This document shows positions 1-12,329 of a stretch of 64,000 bases of DNA, in pieces. The notes below the pieces were generated by a model, which was not told the origin of the DNA, searched no databases, and saw only the letters and a list, made by a program, of their open reading frames with translations. Origin of the DNA: Trissonchulus latispiculum. Lineage: Eukaryota > Nematoda > Enoplea > Enoplida > Ironidae. The translations under genes were made by a program, and so were the position numbers. Each line of letters opens with the position of its first letter. Position 1 is the stretch's first letter. Where the stretch lies: assembly GCA_030248195.1 (NCBI GenBank), contig JASAND010030871.1, positions 35,467 through 99,466 on the forward strand, read 5' to 3'.

Positions 1-1127
1 GGATACAGCGCATTCTAGTGAACCAGAGAAACTAAAATCACAAACCCCAAATCAATTAATTCGAAGAAAATCGCCATTATAACGTAGAGTCATGGACGAT
101 AAATTTTATACTAGTTAGAGTTTACACTAGCTGGCAACACCAAAGACATTTAATGCCTTCTCTTAGCGCCGAAACTAATACTTTTACTCTCTGTGCAGAG
201 CCGATGTTTGAAATTATTGTACACAAGTTCAATATGTGGGACTTCGGTGTACTAGTCAGAGCTCTGTAAAGTCCCATATATGGGACTTCACTATTGAACG
301 TGTTAGGCAAAACGACTGCAATAAGGGATAACCAAATTTGCTTCCACAAGGGTCAGTGAAATTTAACTTATACTGTTCAGTTATGGTAAACAACGTCGCT
401 GTTAGCGATATTGCACTGTCTGCAGAGTACAGATAGCATTACATTCCGGGTTCGCACTCTAGGGGAGTGTTGACATCTGAAAATTTCCCGGAAATTACCG
501 AAAAATTTGCCCATTTTGTTATGTAATAAAATTTTTTCAAATTTATTCCCGACAGCTTGGTAATCCATTTTTGCCTTTGATAATTCGTTAGTCTATTTTT
601 AGAATTAGGGAAACCCTAAATTAACTCATAAACTGTAATAGTGTAGGTCATTCTGCACTTATCCTACTGCTTTCTATGTTCGTTCAAAACGTCTGACGTT
701 AGCCAAAAAAGTCATTATTTGAATTGTAGGATTGACATCAGAATTTTCGGAACAAATGTAGAGTATGTGCTAATTGAAAACTTGACACAAAGGAACAAGA
801 AGCCTGACAGATTTTGATAACGTCAGGAGATATCTGCCCTCTGTATCTTAGGCTGCTGCTGAAGTTGTAGAAACAGCGAACTAAAGATACGTTTGTGTGC
901 TTCTCTCTCCTGTGCTCAGTAGTGTAGTCGGCTCGAAGTGCGTCTATCAAAACATTTTGAGTGTGTACCTACACCATTATGGCGATATTCCGCAGATTAG
1001 ACATATGAAAACCTAGCCAGCAGCTGAATTCCATTTTTTCGAGCACTTTTTCGCTAGTTTCGCAAGGTGACCTTATGTGGTCCTTTAGAGTCTCCTTATC
1101 TAGAACTTTCTAAATGTAATACTAACA

Positions 1128-1680
1128 GGGTCTATTTCTTTAAAGATTAAAATGGTCGGATTAAACGGATTAAAAATCAGCCGGATTAAAATTTTAATTT
1201 CTATTTCTTTAATGCAGGATTAAACGGATTAAAAGGATTAAAATTAACTCATTTAATCCGACCATTTTTAATCCGCGGATTTAACGTGTTGATTTTAATC
1301 CATTTAATCCGCCAATAAAGAAACAGCGATTAAAAATTTTAATCCGCGAACTTTTAATCCGTTTAATCCGCGTAGCTGCACGAGGATTAAAAGTTAGTTG
1401 AAAATGCAGGCGGAGGATTAAAATTAATCTTTAAAGAAACAGCGATTAAGCAGGTCGGATTAAAATTAACTCGTTGATTTTTTAATCCGAAGTGTGAATA
1501 AAGAAACAGGATTAGATTAAAATTTTAATCCTAGGTGCATTAAAGAAATAGGATTAAATTTAATCCGTTTAACTCGTTTAACTCGCTGGATTAAATTTTA
1601 ATCCGTTTAATCCGAGGTGCTATTTCTTTAATGCAGATTAATTTTAATCTAATCCGTTTAATCTTTAAAGAAATAGGGCC
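1128..1680. mobile_element. Foldback element built of TTTAATCCG words
   Basis: The two ends are inverted copies: the left begins GGGTCTATTTCTTTAAAG and the right, read on the other strand, begins GGCCCTATTTCTTTAAAG. The inside consists almost wholly of the words CGGATTAAA and TTTAATCCG in both orientations. Short terminal-like motifs (TATTTCTTTA, TAAAGAAACAG) recur about eight times internally, as if small hairpin units had nested or amplified. Related AT-rich foldbacks occur near 26860-26990 and at 19769-22986. There is no coding capacity, and no clear target duplication was found. Confidence 0.6.
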
Positions 1681-1849
1681 TAAGTGATAGCTGCAAAAAT
1701 CGTTCTTAAATTGAGCACGAAAGTTTGGCTTGTATTGCAGCAACCTTGCTCGGCGGAATTTCGTTATAGTGGTGACTCAAAATGTTTTGATAGATGGTTA
1801 AATTCCACATGAATTTTTCGATATTGTCAAAAATTGTGTTCTCAGTTTT

Positions 1850-1945
1850 CGCTTTCTGGGAGTTTTTGGGTCGCTGAGCACGAATCCGAAATTCTTAATT
1901 CTTTTGTTAGCTCAATGCGGGCCGAGCTGTGTAAGCTTAAAATTT
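1850..1945 (+). repeat. Dispersed repeat, copy 1 of at least 3
   Basis: Shares the core 'gctgagcacgaatccgaaat...ttagctcaa...aagctta' with 5215-5350 and 49790-49935, the last lying in a serpin intron. The copies are diverged, and their family and termini are unknown. Confidence 0.5.
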
Positions 1946-3798
1946 AATCAAAAAAGCAGAACTAATGAACTAGCAAAAAGCTTAATCGAAAAATGGATTT
2001 CTGCAGATCCGACTGTAACAACCCCCAGAACTGCTTTCTACCGGCAATTTTGTAGGAGGGCAAAGCGCTCAATTTTTCGTTCTTCACTTAACCATTCTAT
2101 CTGAAATTGAGACTGATTTAGACTTATCAACTATTCTGCCTTGTGTCTTTGACGTCTACTAATTACAAACTCATTTAGAGTCAAGGCTTTATTTTAAAAT
2201 TTCTAAATTTTCCAGAAGCTACTTATGTTAATAGACTGTTAAACTAGTTTACAATCTCAGAATTTGTCATAGCCATCCCCAGTATTGAGTTGGGTTTTAT
2301 CTGTCCCCGTTTTTCTGAAGTAGACAGTGAAATACATTGAATCAGGAAGTTAAAATTGATAAACCTAAAGGGTTATATCAGATAGTAGAAGAAAAGAAGA
2401 AGGAAAGTTGTCACTACAGCACCACAGACCCACCGATAAATTCGACCCTAAAGTGGGAAAACCCGCTAGTTTCGGTAAACTAGATCGTTTACTGATTTTA
2501 TGTTGTTTGCCAGCTGACAGAATTTTATATCGTTTGCGGCGAAATAAATAGTTGTTCAACAGTAAGGCTTTAGAAAACAATTTTATCCTAACTCTATTTT
2601 GAAAAATTTACTAATCTTTTTAAAATTCTATTTCTTATCTCAACAGTGCTTCTGTGAGTTACATGTCCTGACCAATCTACAGTATGTTCAAAGTTCAGTT
2701 ATTGATAGAAGATTATGTAAATTTCTTTTTCACCAAAGAAACCTGATCCTAAGCTCATTAAGCTAACAGCAAACTTAATTTCCCCAATTTTGTTTCATCG
2801 GTTAATTAACATGAAGGGTTTCAGTTTTCCCGACTTGACCTTGCGGCATGTCCATAAGACTTCTTAAATGAGTCTTCTTCAACTTGCCAAGCTTTAGCTT
2901 CAACTTTTTTAGATAACATTTTACCTGTAGTAATTGCCTTCATTTTCCTTTGGAATGAGCTAAACTAATTTCTCGAAATCAGAATTTTTGCGCATTTAAA
3001 AGCCCGAAAAGGAAGATATGTACGTATCTTTAGCTTAATTGATCCAAGATTAGGCTGTCTTTGAGGGATGGGTGCAGCATAAAATAGAGTCTAATGGTAG
3101 ATCTGACTTCAGATCTGGACTGCTCATGTACAGCTCAAAATAGGTTTTCTTTTCAGCCAAAACAGCATTTTACACCTGCAAGGTACCACATTATTAGAAA
3201 ACAGTTTATCTTGGGTAGGTAGGATAAATCTCTTCCTAGAACAGCCTATTGAACTGTCGTCAATTTTAATTTCATCTGTTATAGTTTCTGTACTTGAGTG
3301 AGTGAAGCAATTTGCAAACGATTACGGTCTACTAACAAACTGTCGACTTCTATCAACGTACATGTCAGTTAGTTTGAACCGTTTTTTTCCGAAGTCTTTC
3401 ACTCTTGACTTGACTCAAACTCTAGCTACGTTGCGCAAACAACTTCGAATTTTGTTCCCTGTAGAAAAGCAGGGAGGGTATCAACTGTTTTGCAAAAAGC
3501 TTCATTCGTAAGATGTAGGATATTTTAGGATAAAGTTAAATCCTAGAAAATATTGTACAATCTCTTCCTGTTATTGTCCGGCAGTTTTTATCAGTTAAGA
3601 GAAGTCAAATGATGTCAGTGATAAATTGAATAATATTTTTCTCCAGGTTCCAAAGGTTTTATCAGCACTCAGTGTAATTGTGTCTACATTTGTTCATAAC
3701 ATATACTTCCTGTTTCATTTGTTCATATTTCATTTAATCGAAAAAGTGTCATACATAGGTTTACCTATTGTCTCAGCTTGTGAAGCCGAGTTTTCTTA

Positions 3799-3956
3799 GG
3801 GCCTTTTCGCGCAGCGAATGAGACGAGTTAAAAGAGTTAAAATTAACTCAATCCTTTTCGAGCACAGGGTTAAACGAGTTAAACAGTTCATTTTAACTCG
3901 CAAGTTTTTAAACGAGTTAAAAATTTTAACTCTACTCCTCCCGCGCGAAAAAGCCC
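3799..3956. mobile_element. Short MITE with TTA target duplication (Harbinger/Tourist-like)
   Basis: A 158-bp non-coding element. The inverted ends are GGGCCTTTTCGCGC on the left and GGGCTTTTTCGCGC on the right (reverse strand). TTA directly flanks both sides (3796-3798 and 3957-3959). The interior is made of GAGTTAAA/TTTAACTC words. A 3-bp TTA/TAA duplication with GG(G)CC termini is typical of the PIF/Harbinger superfamily; assignment to it is inference. Confidence 0.65.
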
Positions 3957-4798
3957 TTAGAAGGTGTACCTAAAATGTTTTGGATTAAGGGAAGGGAAAT
4001 TTGATTTTTGATTCGTAGACGTTGGTTGGACTCACTAAGGACCTTTCCAAAAAAGGGTAGAGTAGAGTAGAGCTAAAAATAACCGTTTTAACTCCACTCC
4101 TCCTGTTTTACCTCTTTCATGAAAAGGATCGAGTTAATTGTAAGTCCTGCCTTATTTTTGAAAAGCCCTATGAAAGAGATCAGCTTATTTTTCTCGTACT
4201 TGCAAGTTGCAACATTGAAGGCTAGCTATAAGCTCCATTGCATTTGATGTTAAAGTGGCTCATAAATGGTCAAATATGATCGACTTTCAATCTATTTTTG
4301 GCTAATATCCTCGTCTTAATGAGTTCGTACAGCCTGGGGGCAAAAGTCTGTCTTTAGCCTTCTCATTATTCTGCAGCTTAAGCACGGCTGAGCTCCGACT
4401 ATAGAAAGGCATTTTCTAGCTGCCAGCAAACAGTTTTCTCAATTAAACTTTTACAATTTCCTGAATGAAATATGTTTTCAGTGCCCCTAGGCTAATTAAG
4501 ACATAGTTCATTGTAAACACTGTACTTAGTGTTCTGTAAAAGCTTCTTACTTGCACTACAGTATGGCGATTTGTTCAGGAAAGCTGTACAACATTGGCTG
4601 AGTCAAGTAAAATGAAGGATTTTACGTGGGCACACTTTGCCCAAGGAAACCGTTAGACTTAAGTTGAGGCTAAATCTTTGAAGATTCAGTTTCAAGCCTT
4701 GAGCAAAAATGCTGATGCTTTCTGCCTGTCCTGTTCAGAATTGCAAGACTAGGTATTTGAATGATAAGCTTGATAAAGAAGTCTCAGCTTTCATTTAG

Positions 4799-4862
4799 CC
4801 CTATTGTGTAGTGGCTAGGATATCCAACTTCAAAGCGCGTGGGCAGGGGTTCGAACCACGGT
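4799..4862 (+). repeat. Degenerate tRNA-like sequence (SINE head or tRNA pseudogene)
   Basis: Contains an A-box-like TAGTGGCTAGG and a B-box GGTTCGAACC at normal spacing, with a possible TTC (Glu) anticodon. The acceptor and anticodon stems do not pair well, so it is not called as a functional tRNA gene. Confidence 0.4.
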
Positions 4863-6079
4863 TAAATCTATTTTTTAATTTTTTAAATTATTTTCTGTTT
4901 TCATTTGTCTCAGCGAAAACCGCTCACCTGGCTTTGAATTGTCTAATTTCATTATGCCAATGAAACATGCTTTTTTCCAAGAAATGTTTTCCAATTCGTA
5001 TCCACTTGGATGGAACCAATCCAAATTGAGCTCTTGAATTCTCCGACAGCGTATTACTGGACGTATGTATTACCTATAGGGTCTTCCCCCAGCCATAACT
5101 TTTGATTTTTTAACAAATTACTTTTAAATTTTATATGGGTGCACACTGCAGGCTTATGAATTCAAAAATTCAAAAATTTTAAAATTTTAAAAAATTCAAA
5201 TTTTAGTTTGGTCAGGGGAACCGGAAAATGTTTAGAAAGAACTTTTGCTGAAAACTTGCATTTCAGGGATTTCAATTTTCTGTCAGGTGAGTAGAACCGA
5301 AGTCCGTTTTTCGATTCAGCTTTTCGTTAGCTCAGTATAAGCTTACATGTTAATTGTTAGTTATTGATAGTTATATATATCAATAGTTAGTAGTTAGATA
5401 TATAGTTATTGAAGCGCAGCGTGCATTTGATTTTAACATAAGGGCAACTAATTGTTTACGTTTCATTAGAAACTGTTGACAAACGGCATTACTTTGCAGT
5501 AATTCCAAGCATTTTCAAACTAAAATGTCAAATAGCTGACGGCAATGAATTAATGATAGTGTCGGAAAAGTTATGCTTTTGAGTCGGTCCTCTTTTATGT
5601 AAGCCAGAAAAAACGTAGTCCCACTCATTTGGTTTGCTAAATAGCGACTGGGCATACAAAGGCATATTTTGAAGGTATAAACCTGGTCTCGAGAGAAACC
5701 TCATATCGTGCCTTGAAATCCAGAACTTCAACCTTTAGCATCTACTTTGTACTTTTACTGTGTTTCCTGGAATTCACTTCTAGTATTCAACTTAGTGTGG
5801 CTCCTACAGCAAGCTTCTGGGTGCTTGCCAAGATACCTGACGCGGAATCCTAATAGCAATCTAGAACCTTTTCGCGAGAGTTAATCCGAGTTAACTGTGC
5901 TAAACTACTTAACTGTGCTCTTTAATCCTTAATCCTTAAAAACATTGTAAGTCAAACTTGAGTGGAGTTAAAGGACACAGAAAACCAAAGCGTAACTCTG
6001 CTCTACTCTATAAATCTGCCGAGCATCTTGCAAGCTTATTCCAGTAGGAAGAGCTGAGTGTCTCACTCTTCGAATTATA

Positions 6080-6182
6080 GACTCTTGGTAGCAGGTTGCC
6101 TTGCTACAAATCAAATCTGAATCTCGGTTGTTCGATCCCCGACCTGGACACTTTTTTTCACATCTTTCAATCCTGAATTCAG
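6080..6182 (+). repeat. tRNA-derived SINE, forward member of a tail-to-tail pair
   Basis: A tRNA-like head with A-box-like TTGGTAGCAGG and B box TTCGATCCCCG is followed by a body starting GGACACTTTTTTTCACATC and continuing TTTCAATCCTG. The same body occurs inverted at 6613-6655 behind a different tRNA-like head, so the two are SINEs of one family in convergent orientation. Confidence 0.6.
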
Positions 6183-6612
6183 CCTTTCAGAAACACTTTT
6201 TTCAAGCGGACACAGATTAGTCATATTAGGTGGAGACTCTGTTTCTTCACTTTTTCTTGTCTTTCTTCTGTCTTCTAGGCTCATTTCTGAGTTCCGTTTC
6301 TTCTCAGGAAAGGAATAGCTGAGGGGGTCAAACTAATGGGGCAAACGTCCGTGCTAAATATCATTGTTTTTCTGGAGATGGATAAAACAGGATTTTGCAC
6401 TGAGTAATTCCCCATCAAATGCGTAACAGGTGCCCGGAGAAACTAGGAGAAGCTTCCGATGTTTAGAGTTAACTTCAGGCAGCAATAGCTTTTTGGCAGC
6501 TTTTTGTGTCATTTTTGTCCTGAAAAAGTCAGAACTATATGGCAAGACTTTCACTCTCTGATAGCACATAGATATTTGTGTGCATCAGGTCTTCGTAGTC
6601 GAGTATGAACGA

Positions 6613-6720
6613 TTGAAATCAGGATTGAAAGATGTGAAGAAAAGTGTCCGGCAAGCGGGAATCGAACCACGAACCACTAGGATGCAAAGCATACGCCCTA
6701 CCACTGAGCTATGACTCAAC
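6613..6720 (-). repeat. tRNA-Ala-like SINE, reverse member of the pair
   Basis: Read on the minus strand it gives 'catagctcagtggtaggg', a TGC (Ala) anticodon in 'gctttgcatc', and B box GGTTCGATTCCCG, then the shared tail 'ccggacacttttcttcacat'. The acceptor ends do not pair, so it is a SINE or pseudogene and not a working tRNA. Confidence 0.6.
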
Positions 6721-9700
6721 TGAAAGGGAGTTGTTTACTGCTAACCTCATTATACTGCAGCCTTAACCAATTACACAGTTTACAGAAAATGCTGTTTTAT
6801 TTCCAAACAACAGGCTTGCATTTGCAAACCTGTGTTACAGGTTGTGAGGTGTAGCACTGGTATTTCATTTATCAATTTGAAGTTTCCTTGTTTCCGCTTC
6901 GTCAAATCAGAAAACATACTAATCAGCCAGCAGAATACGCTTTTGAGATAAACAAATTTCCATTATTCCCAGGCTTGCAGGCTTGAATTCAGTAAGCTTC
7001 GGCAGAGTGCTGGAAAGATCTGACAAAAAGTTTGACTGAAAAAACTTAAATATTAGCGTTCATTATGAGGGTTTTAAGTGGGGGCAATGCTATATACGGT
7101 CTTCATATTGAAATTAGAGTTCATTATTGCTGGGTTGAATTTCGTCAAAACCGTTTCTTGAGCTTCTATGACCTAAGTCACTTGACGACAGCTGAGCGTA
7201 CGCTAAAGGTTTCCCCTGAAGTGTGAAACCAAGTCTCTCACTAATCTTGGCTGATGTCATACGTTGCTGAAAACTTTCATTATTTGTCTTCACTTACACA
7301 AAATTTCAGTTTCTTAACTGAAAGTTTGGTACAAAAGAGCAAAAGAAATTTGTTAGTAGTACAAAACTGCCGCTAGTGGAACCTTCGTAAGTTGCAAAAT
7401 TTTAGCTTTAATAAAGCTAAATGCTACAAGCGTTGCAGTGTCAACAATCGTTTTTGGCAGAAAACTAACCATTTTAACAACTTTAAAATTTTAAAATCTC
7501 AAATGACAGCGCTTAAACAAAGACTCTATTGATGCTCTTGACAACTTAATAATAAATGACTTGTTTAGAACCTATTGTCCAATCACCAAACTGCTGTTTA
7601 CCAGCGAAATTCTGACATGTAAAACAATCCTTTAGATTTCTGTGTAATTTTGGCAAAATTCCATCATCTTTCTGCTTGTTGAAGATAGTTCAACTGCATC
7701 TGTTTAAACTTTTCACAGTGGCAACACTCCAGCAATCACAATCAAAGGGAAAACATGATGACTAATTGTAGATTAATGTTTCCCCCTTTCAGAACATAGT
7801 GAACAAAGTCGGGATCAGTAGTCCAGAGGGGGAATATTTAATCATACATTCGCCCAAACACGGACATAATAATTTCCCGGAAATTAATAGGTCTCTTCTA
7901 ATTAGGATATCTTGAAACTTATCTGCCCTATGGAGCTCTTGTGTTTCTAATTGTCATTATAGGGTTGGAGAAAGTAAAGATTTGATGTTCTCCTCTTCAT
8001 AAACGCCAACGCTATATTGGCACTGAGCTAGAAGCGAACTAAACTATAAGGTCCGTTGCACTTACGAACTATCCCTTTACCAGACAGTGCTTTAAATCCC
8101 GTTTAAATCAGCTTGTCTAAATAGACGGTTATTATAAGTAGCTACAAAATCAAAGTACTGATACCTGCGTCAGTTCCTGCCGTCACGGTTGTGTAATTAA
8201 TATATAGTTGGAACCCTAGCACAAAGAATCTGTAATAGATCCAGTTGCTCCGCACTACCCTATAGCACGCAGTGAATAAGCAGAATAGTGTAACAAGACT
8301 ATCACTGTCTCACGTTCCACTATATGCACTGATTGGTTTCAATTTTATCAAGCTCATACTTGTTCACTCCGAACTTTTATACAGTTCTAGATTCATCGGA
8401 CACACCAATGTTGACAGTTAGTATGAAATGATATTAGTACTTGACCAAGTACTGTTCCTACGACTTAGTTAATCAGTTCTTTTGGGGCGAATGCAGTCTT
8501 TCTCGCTGATTCTCAAATTGAATACAACTGACAAATTGAACTCAAGATTACATTAAATCTAGCTACAGCAGGTTTCCTTTGAAACTCATAATCCAATGAC
8601 GCAATGACACAAACTTAGATGCAGGTGAAAGTTATCAGCATTTAAAGCTAGCACGAGCTTGTAAGGAAAGGAAGCCAGAATGCTAACCTGTTCCTCAAAT
8701 ACTGCCCGATATTCTGAACTCTTTTGTCTGAATATATTAATTCTTAGTTTTGTCAGACACTTTTCGATACACTAGCAACAGGATTCATCTTTCTGAAGTC
8801 GTGTACTGGATTTGAAATATCTCGATGGTGCCCGAGATCTGTTCCCAAATTTTTGGAACGAGTGAACCCATTTTACCAGAAAATTAACAACTTCTTTGAT
8901 TTAACGACATTCATGCCTAATTCCCAGATTTAAACCCTTTTAAGCCGCTTTAGCATATAATGTTTTCATAATACGTAGAGCATTCTTACAATTTTGAGCT
9001 AAAAATGAAATAGTGTAAACCCTCGCATTAATCTGTACTGCAATCTGCCACTTGTCTTTGAATTTTCTAGGATCAAACTTTAAAATCTTTAAGTCGGCCG
9101 AACCTCCATGTTTGATAGGTCGCTAATTTCTTTCACCCCTGCTTAAGGGAGTATACCAAATACATTAATGACAAAGGTTTCCGATTACACTAAAACTTTT
9201 TTACATATTGGTTACTTGGTTCCTTCAAAACAATTAAGCGTTTGGTTGTCTTTGTTTTTTCACAGCGTTCACAGCAGCCTCGCAGTCGCATGCTTGCTGA
9301 CTTACGGTAGTTTCCTGCATGGGAGCAATCAAATACATTTATTTGTTTGCGGACTGCTACACTGTAGAATGTTTCTTAACACACCGTATCTCTTCGCAAA
9401 TATGGAAACGTGTGCAACATAAAAATTGACGGAGTACATGCAGGTGCAGCATGAAAGTTACTATGCATCCCATCCCTCAACTAATGGTTTAGGTATTCAT
9501 TTTGAGATCTAATCAGCTGCAGGCATCCGACTGGGTTGAAATTTTGTGCGCAGATGTCTCCTAATTTTATAATCGTGTACAAAATTTTAAACTTCTGATG
9601 TGTGAAATTGGGTTTCCTCAAAATAATTGCAAACATTCAAAATTATAGAATTGATACAAAAAGTAATCAATCGATGGATCTCATCCAGACAGTGCAGGAG

Positions 9701-10844
9701 GGGAAGTTTTGAAACCTTTGGGCAGTTTGGGAGTGAACCGGCGTCCGCATGCCACCGGAAAAACCCCAAAAGAACTCAAAAATTGCCCAAAAAACCGAAA
9801 AAACCGAATTCTGGGGGGTAAGGTCCAAGTCTGGGGAAGTGATAGCTCCTCCCGACAACCCCCCCAAACACATGTATGCTCATCTTTTCAGTAAACTCTT
9901 AATAGTACGCCAAGTCACGATTTTTAGGTAAGTTTCATCTTCGTACTGGTTTTGAGCAGTTTTTCACTGTTAGTCACTGAATTAAGTAGTCAATAAGAAA
10001 CCATTACAAAGCATAAATCCGCCAAAATGTCGTGGCGCATAGTTACCCGTGTAACCTGGCTATGCTCTGTAAAAATTTCAGAAAATTTGGAACATCCTTA
10101 GAGAAGTAGGATACGGTGACAGGTAATCTTGTGAATATTTGACAATTTTCAAAACACAAGCCTGTGTGCGTTCAATTTGGGTCTGCTTCGAGCTTTAGAA
10201 CGCAAAGACAGCGTGCAAAGTTTTTGAAATGGGTATACACATTTGTGGAGGGGTCAGCCGTTAGCAAACAGAACAGAAAGGCTGCGAGCTGCCACACTCT
10301 TATAGATCATGTACGCTTGGTATTACCTGTGTTAAAAGTTAAAATAACATATATAAAATTAAATAAATGCGTGTGCGAAGTTTTGGGTCTGCAGCCTTTC
10401 CCAAAAAACTTCCGAAATACCACCCAAAATAGAAATATGAATGAAAATTTTCAGTTTGAGACCCTATTGAGCTCAAGAGATATGCTGATGCATTATAATA
10501 AATCTTTAATTTTCTAACTTTTCATGTTTCCTACTTGCATGCGAAAAGATTGCTCTCCGAAGAACTTGTGAAAACCACCAGGTATTCCCCAACTATTATA
10601 TGGTGTTAGTAAAGTAATGACTCAGAAAACATAAGGTAAAAACCAATGAACATTCTGAGCAGTCCTCGACGTTGTAAAAGAAGAGTTCTATATAACGTAA
10701 CTTGTGTACATACAGATTAAAAGACAAGTAATAAATTTTACTCATCAGTCTTTTAACGTGTTTCAGATTACATTTACTGAATTGGTTTGCTGCTTTCTGA
10801 AATTTATATTAGTAGTCTGAAAGCCCTGTAATTTGCCAAGCCCG

Positions 10845-12044
10845 ATGGATGTCTGTACTTTTATAAGCCTACACTTGCTGGAAAGCAACAGCTCCGGCAA
10901 CCTGGCCCTTTCCACCACTCCTCCTGCTGTTAGGTCCTTTCGATACTTTTTAACAGGGATCTTGTCCACGGCCACTACTGTGGTGGGGTTGATTGGTAAT
11001 CTGAGCCTAATTTGCATAATGTATCGTCCCTGTATGTGCGCTCGAGCACGAGTTCTTTTGGTATCACTGCTGACTTGGGACAATTTACTACTACTGAGTA
11101 CGTGGACATCGTTATCGCTAACAACACTTATCACTAAAGGAGATTTTCCGATTCTGGGCCAGTGGATCAGGGTTGTGCGCATCCTATATATGCTGATGAA
11201 CACCAGTATTACCGGTACTGTGTGGATAACATTAGTAACAACAGTAGACCGGTACATTGGCGTCTGTCGGCCGTTAACATACAGGCAAAGTTGTTCTGAG
11301 GTCCGTGTCAAGGCAGCGGTAAAAATTGTCAGTGCTGGAGCTGTGTTGTTTTCTATTCCACGGTTGTTTGAATATGAGGTACGCAGGTGTAACCTATTTC
11401 CTGGCAAGGGCTGGGTTGACATTATGTTGCAGTCAGACTTATTGGAAAATCCTTTGTACACTGTATGCTACCGGTTGATTGGAGGACTCCTGTTTGTTTC
11501 ATTGATTCCCTTTTTAGTCTTGATGATTTTGGCTTTCCGAATTTGTCGCAGACTCAGTATCGCACAACGAGAGCGTCACAAGCTATCCCAAGCCCGATTT
11601 GCCAGTACAGAGTGCACTAGCAACCTAAAAACTATTCCACCGATTTCAGGCGGTCTTCGATTTACAGATCAAATCGATCGATGTCTTAATAAAATGATGC
11701 TCGCGATGTTGATCAAATTTTTGGTTAGTCATATTTTGCCGATCAGTGTTCACATGGTTCAGATCATCTACGGACCGTCAAGTCGACAGATGACTCTCAT
11801 CTATCTGGTTGAAGTTGGCAATTATTTGGTATTGCTTCACTCAGCTTCAAACTTTGCCGTCTACTTCATGTGCGCTCCGAAAGTACGACGGGAAGCAGTT
11901 AGATGGGCGCGGCAGTACGGCGGTGTAGACGTGCCGGTACTCACAACTCCGTCTGCAGAAACAGTTCGATTAGCCCACTTGTCTACTATTTCCACGGACA
12001 GTGAGTATCTCCAGGTATCACAAAAAGATCCTGCTGATCTATAA
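10845..12044 (+). CDS. Rhodopsin-class GPCR, FMRFamide/peptide-receptor-like
   Basis: Single-exon 399-residue seven-transmembrane receptor, expected at the plasma membrane and probably neuronal. The first in-frame ATG is used; a TTG lies four codons upstream. Helix 1 is about residues 34-60, with G-N at 51-52 (GNLSLI). Helix 2 is near 69-92. Helix 3 is 107-134 and ends in D135-R136-Y137, followed by IGVCRPL. Helix 4 is 158-172, helix 5 is 207-233, helix 6 is 284-308 after a basic loop of about 45 residues, and helix 7 is 317-342. The usual NPxxY is replaced by NFAVY. A cysteine at 182 may pair with helix 3, although the usual helix-3 cysteine is not obvious. The short N-terminus has an N-S-S glycosylation site and there is a Ser/Thr-rich tail. 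The overall pattern matches invertebrate FMRFamide-receptor-like proteins; the ligand is unknown. The gene converges with the acyltransferase gene 285 bp downstream. Confidence 0.9.
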   Translation: MDVCTFISLHLLESNSSGNLALSTTPPAVRSFRYFLTGILSTATTVVGLIGNLSLICIMYRPCMCARARVLLVSLLTWDNLLLLSTWTSLSLTTLITKGDFPILGQWIRVVRILYMLMNTSITGTVWITLVTTVDRYIGVCRPLTYRQSCSEVRVKAAVKIVSAGAVLFSIPRLFEYEVRRCNLFPGKGWVDIMLQSDLLENPLYTVCYRLIGGLLFVSLIPFLVLMILAFRICRRLSIAQRERHKLSQARFASTECTSNLKTIPPISGGLRFTDQIDRCLNKMMLAMLIKFLVSHILPISVHMVQIIYGPSSRQMTLIYLVEVGNYLVLLHSASNFAVYFMCAPKVRREAVRWARQYGGVDVPVLTTPSAETVRLAHLSTISTDSEYLQVSQKDPADL

Positions 12045-12300
12045 ACAGTAAGACCGTCATTTACAAAATGAGGTTCTAATACGAATAACTGTGCGATATC
12101 CTGATATCTTACAACAACTGGTCTTTTTGGTTGGCTGAATAACTGTGGCTCTTAGAAATCACTAACACAAGCGGAGTTTTCATGACCTTTGAATACTTTT
12201 CATTTATTTTTACAGCCTGTTTACCAATCAAAATAAGTAAATATGTTGTATAACAGTGCCTTCAAAATTACGTCAATAGTTCTCTAGAACAAACAAACTG

Positions 12301-12306
12301 AATAAA
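12301..12306 (+). terminator. Candidate poly(A) signal AATAAA for the GPCR
   Basis: First perfect AATAAA after the GPCR stop, giving a 3' UTR of about 280 nt that would nearly touch or overlap the 3' end of the convergent minus-strand gene. Position-only evidence. Confidence 0.4.
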
Positions 12307-12329
12307 GTTTGTGTTCATGTATGAACTGT

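Larger units (their letters stand above)
1..10844. other. Repeat-rich intergenic region without a recognisable protein gene
   Basis: No open frame here resembles a known family, and none can be joined to neighbours through plausible splice sites. The recognisable content is repeats: a TTTAATCCG foldback (1128-1680), a short MITE (3799-3956), degenerate relatives near 4030-4160 and 5868-6020, tRNA-derived SINE pieces near 4800, 6100 and 6650, and a dispersed repeat at 1850-1945 and 5215-5350. From about 6.7 to 10.8 kb I see nothing beyond AT-rich sequence and an A/C-rich then G-rich stretch at 9740-9880. Confidence 0.7.

Noticed and set aside
4799..4862. Functional tRNA gene
   Set aside because: The boxes are present but the acceptor and anticodon stems do not pair.
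10164..10517. 117-codon open frame upstream of the GPCR
   Set aside because: Begins at GTG and shows no motif, and no homology is recognised. Length alone is not convincing in this AT-rich sequence.
10763..11461. 232-codon minus-strand frame
   Set aside because: Antisense shadow of the GPCR coding sequence.
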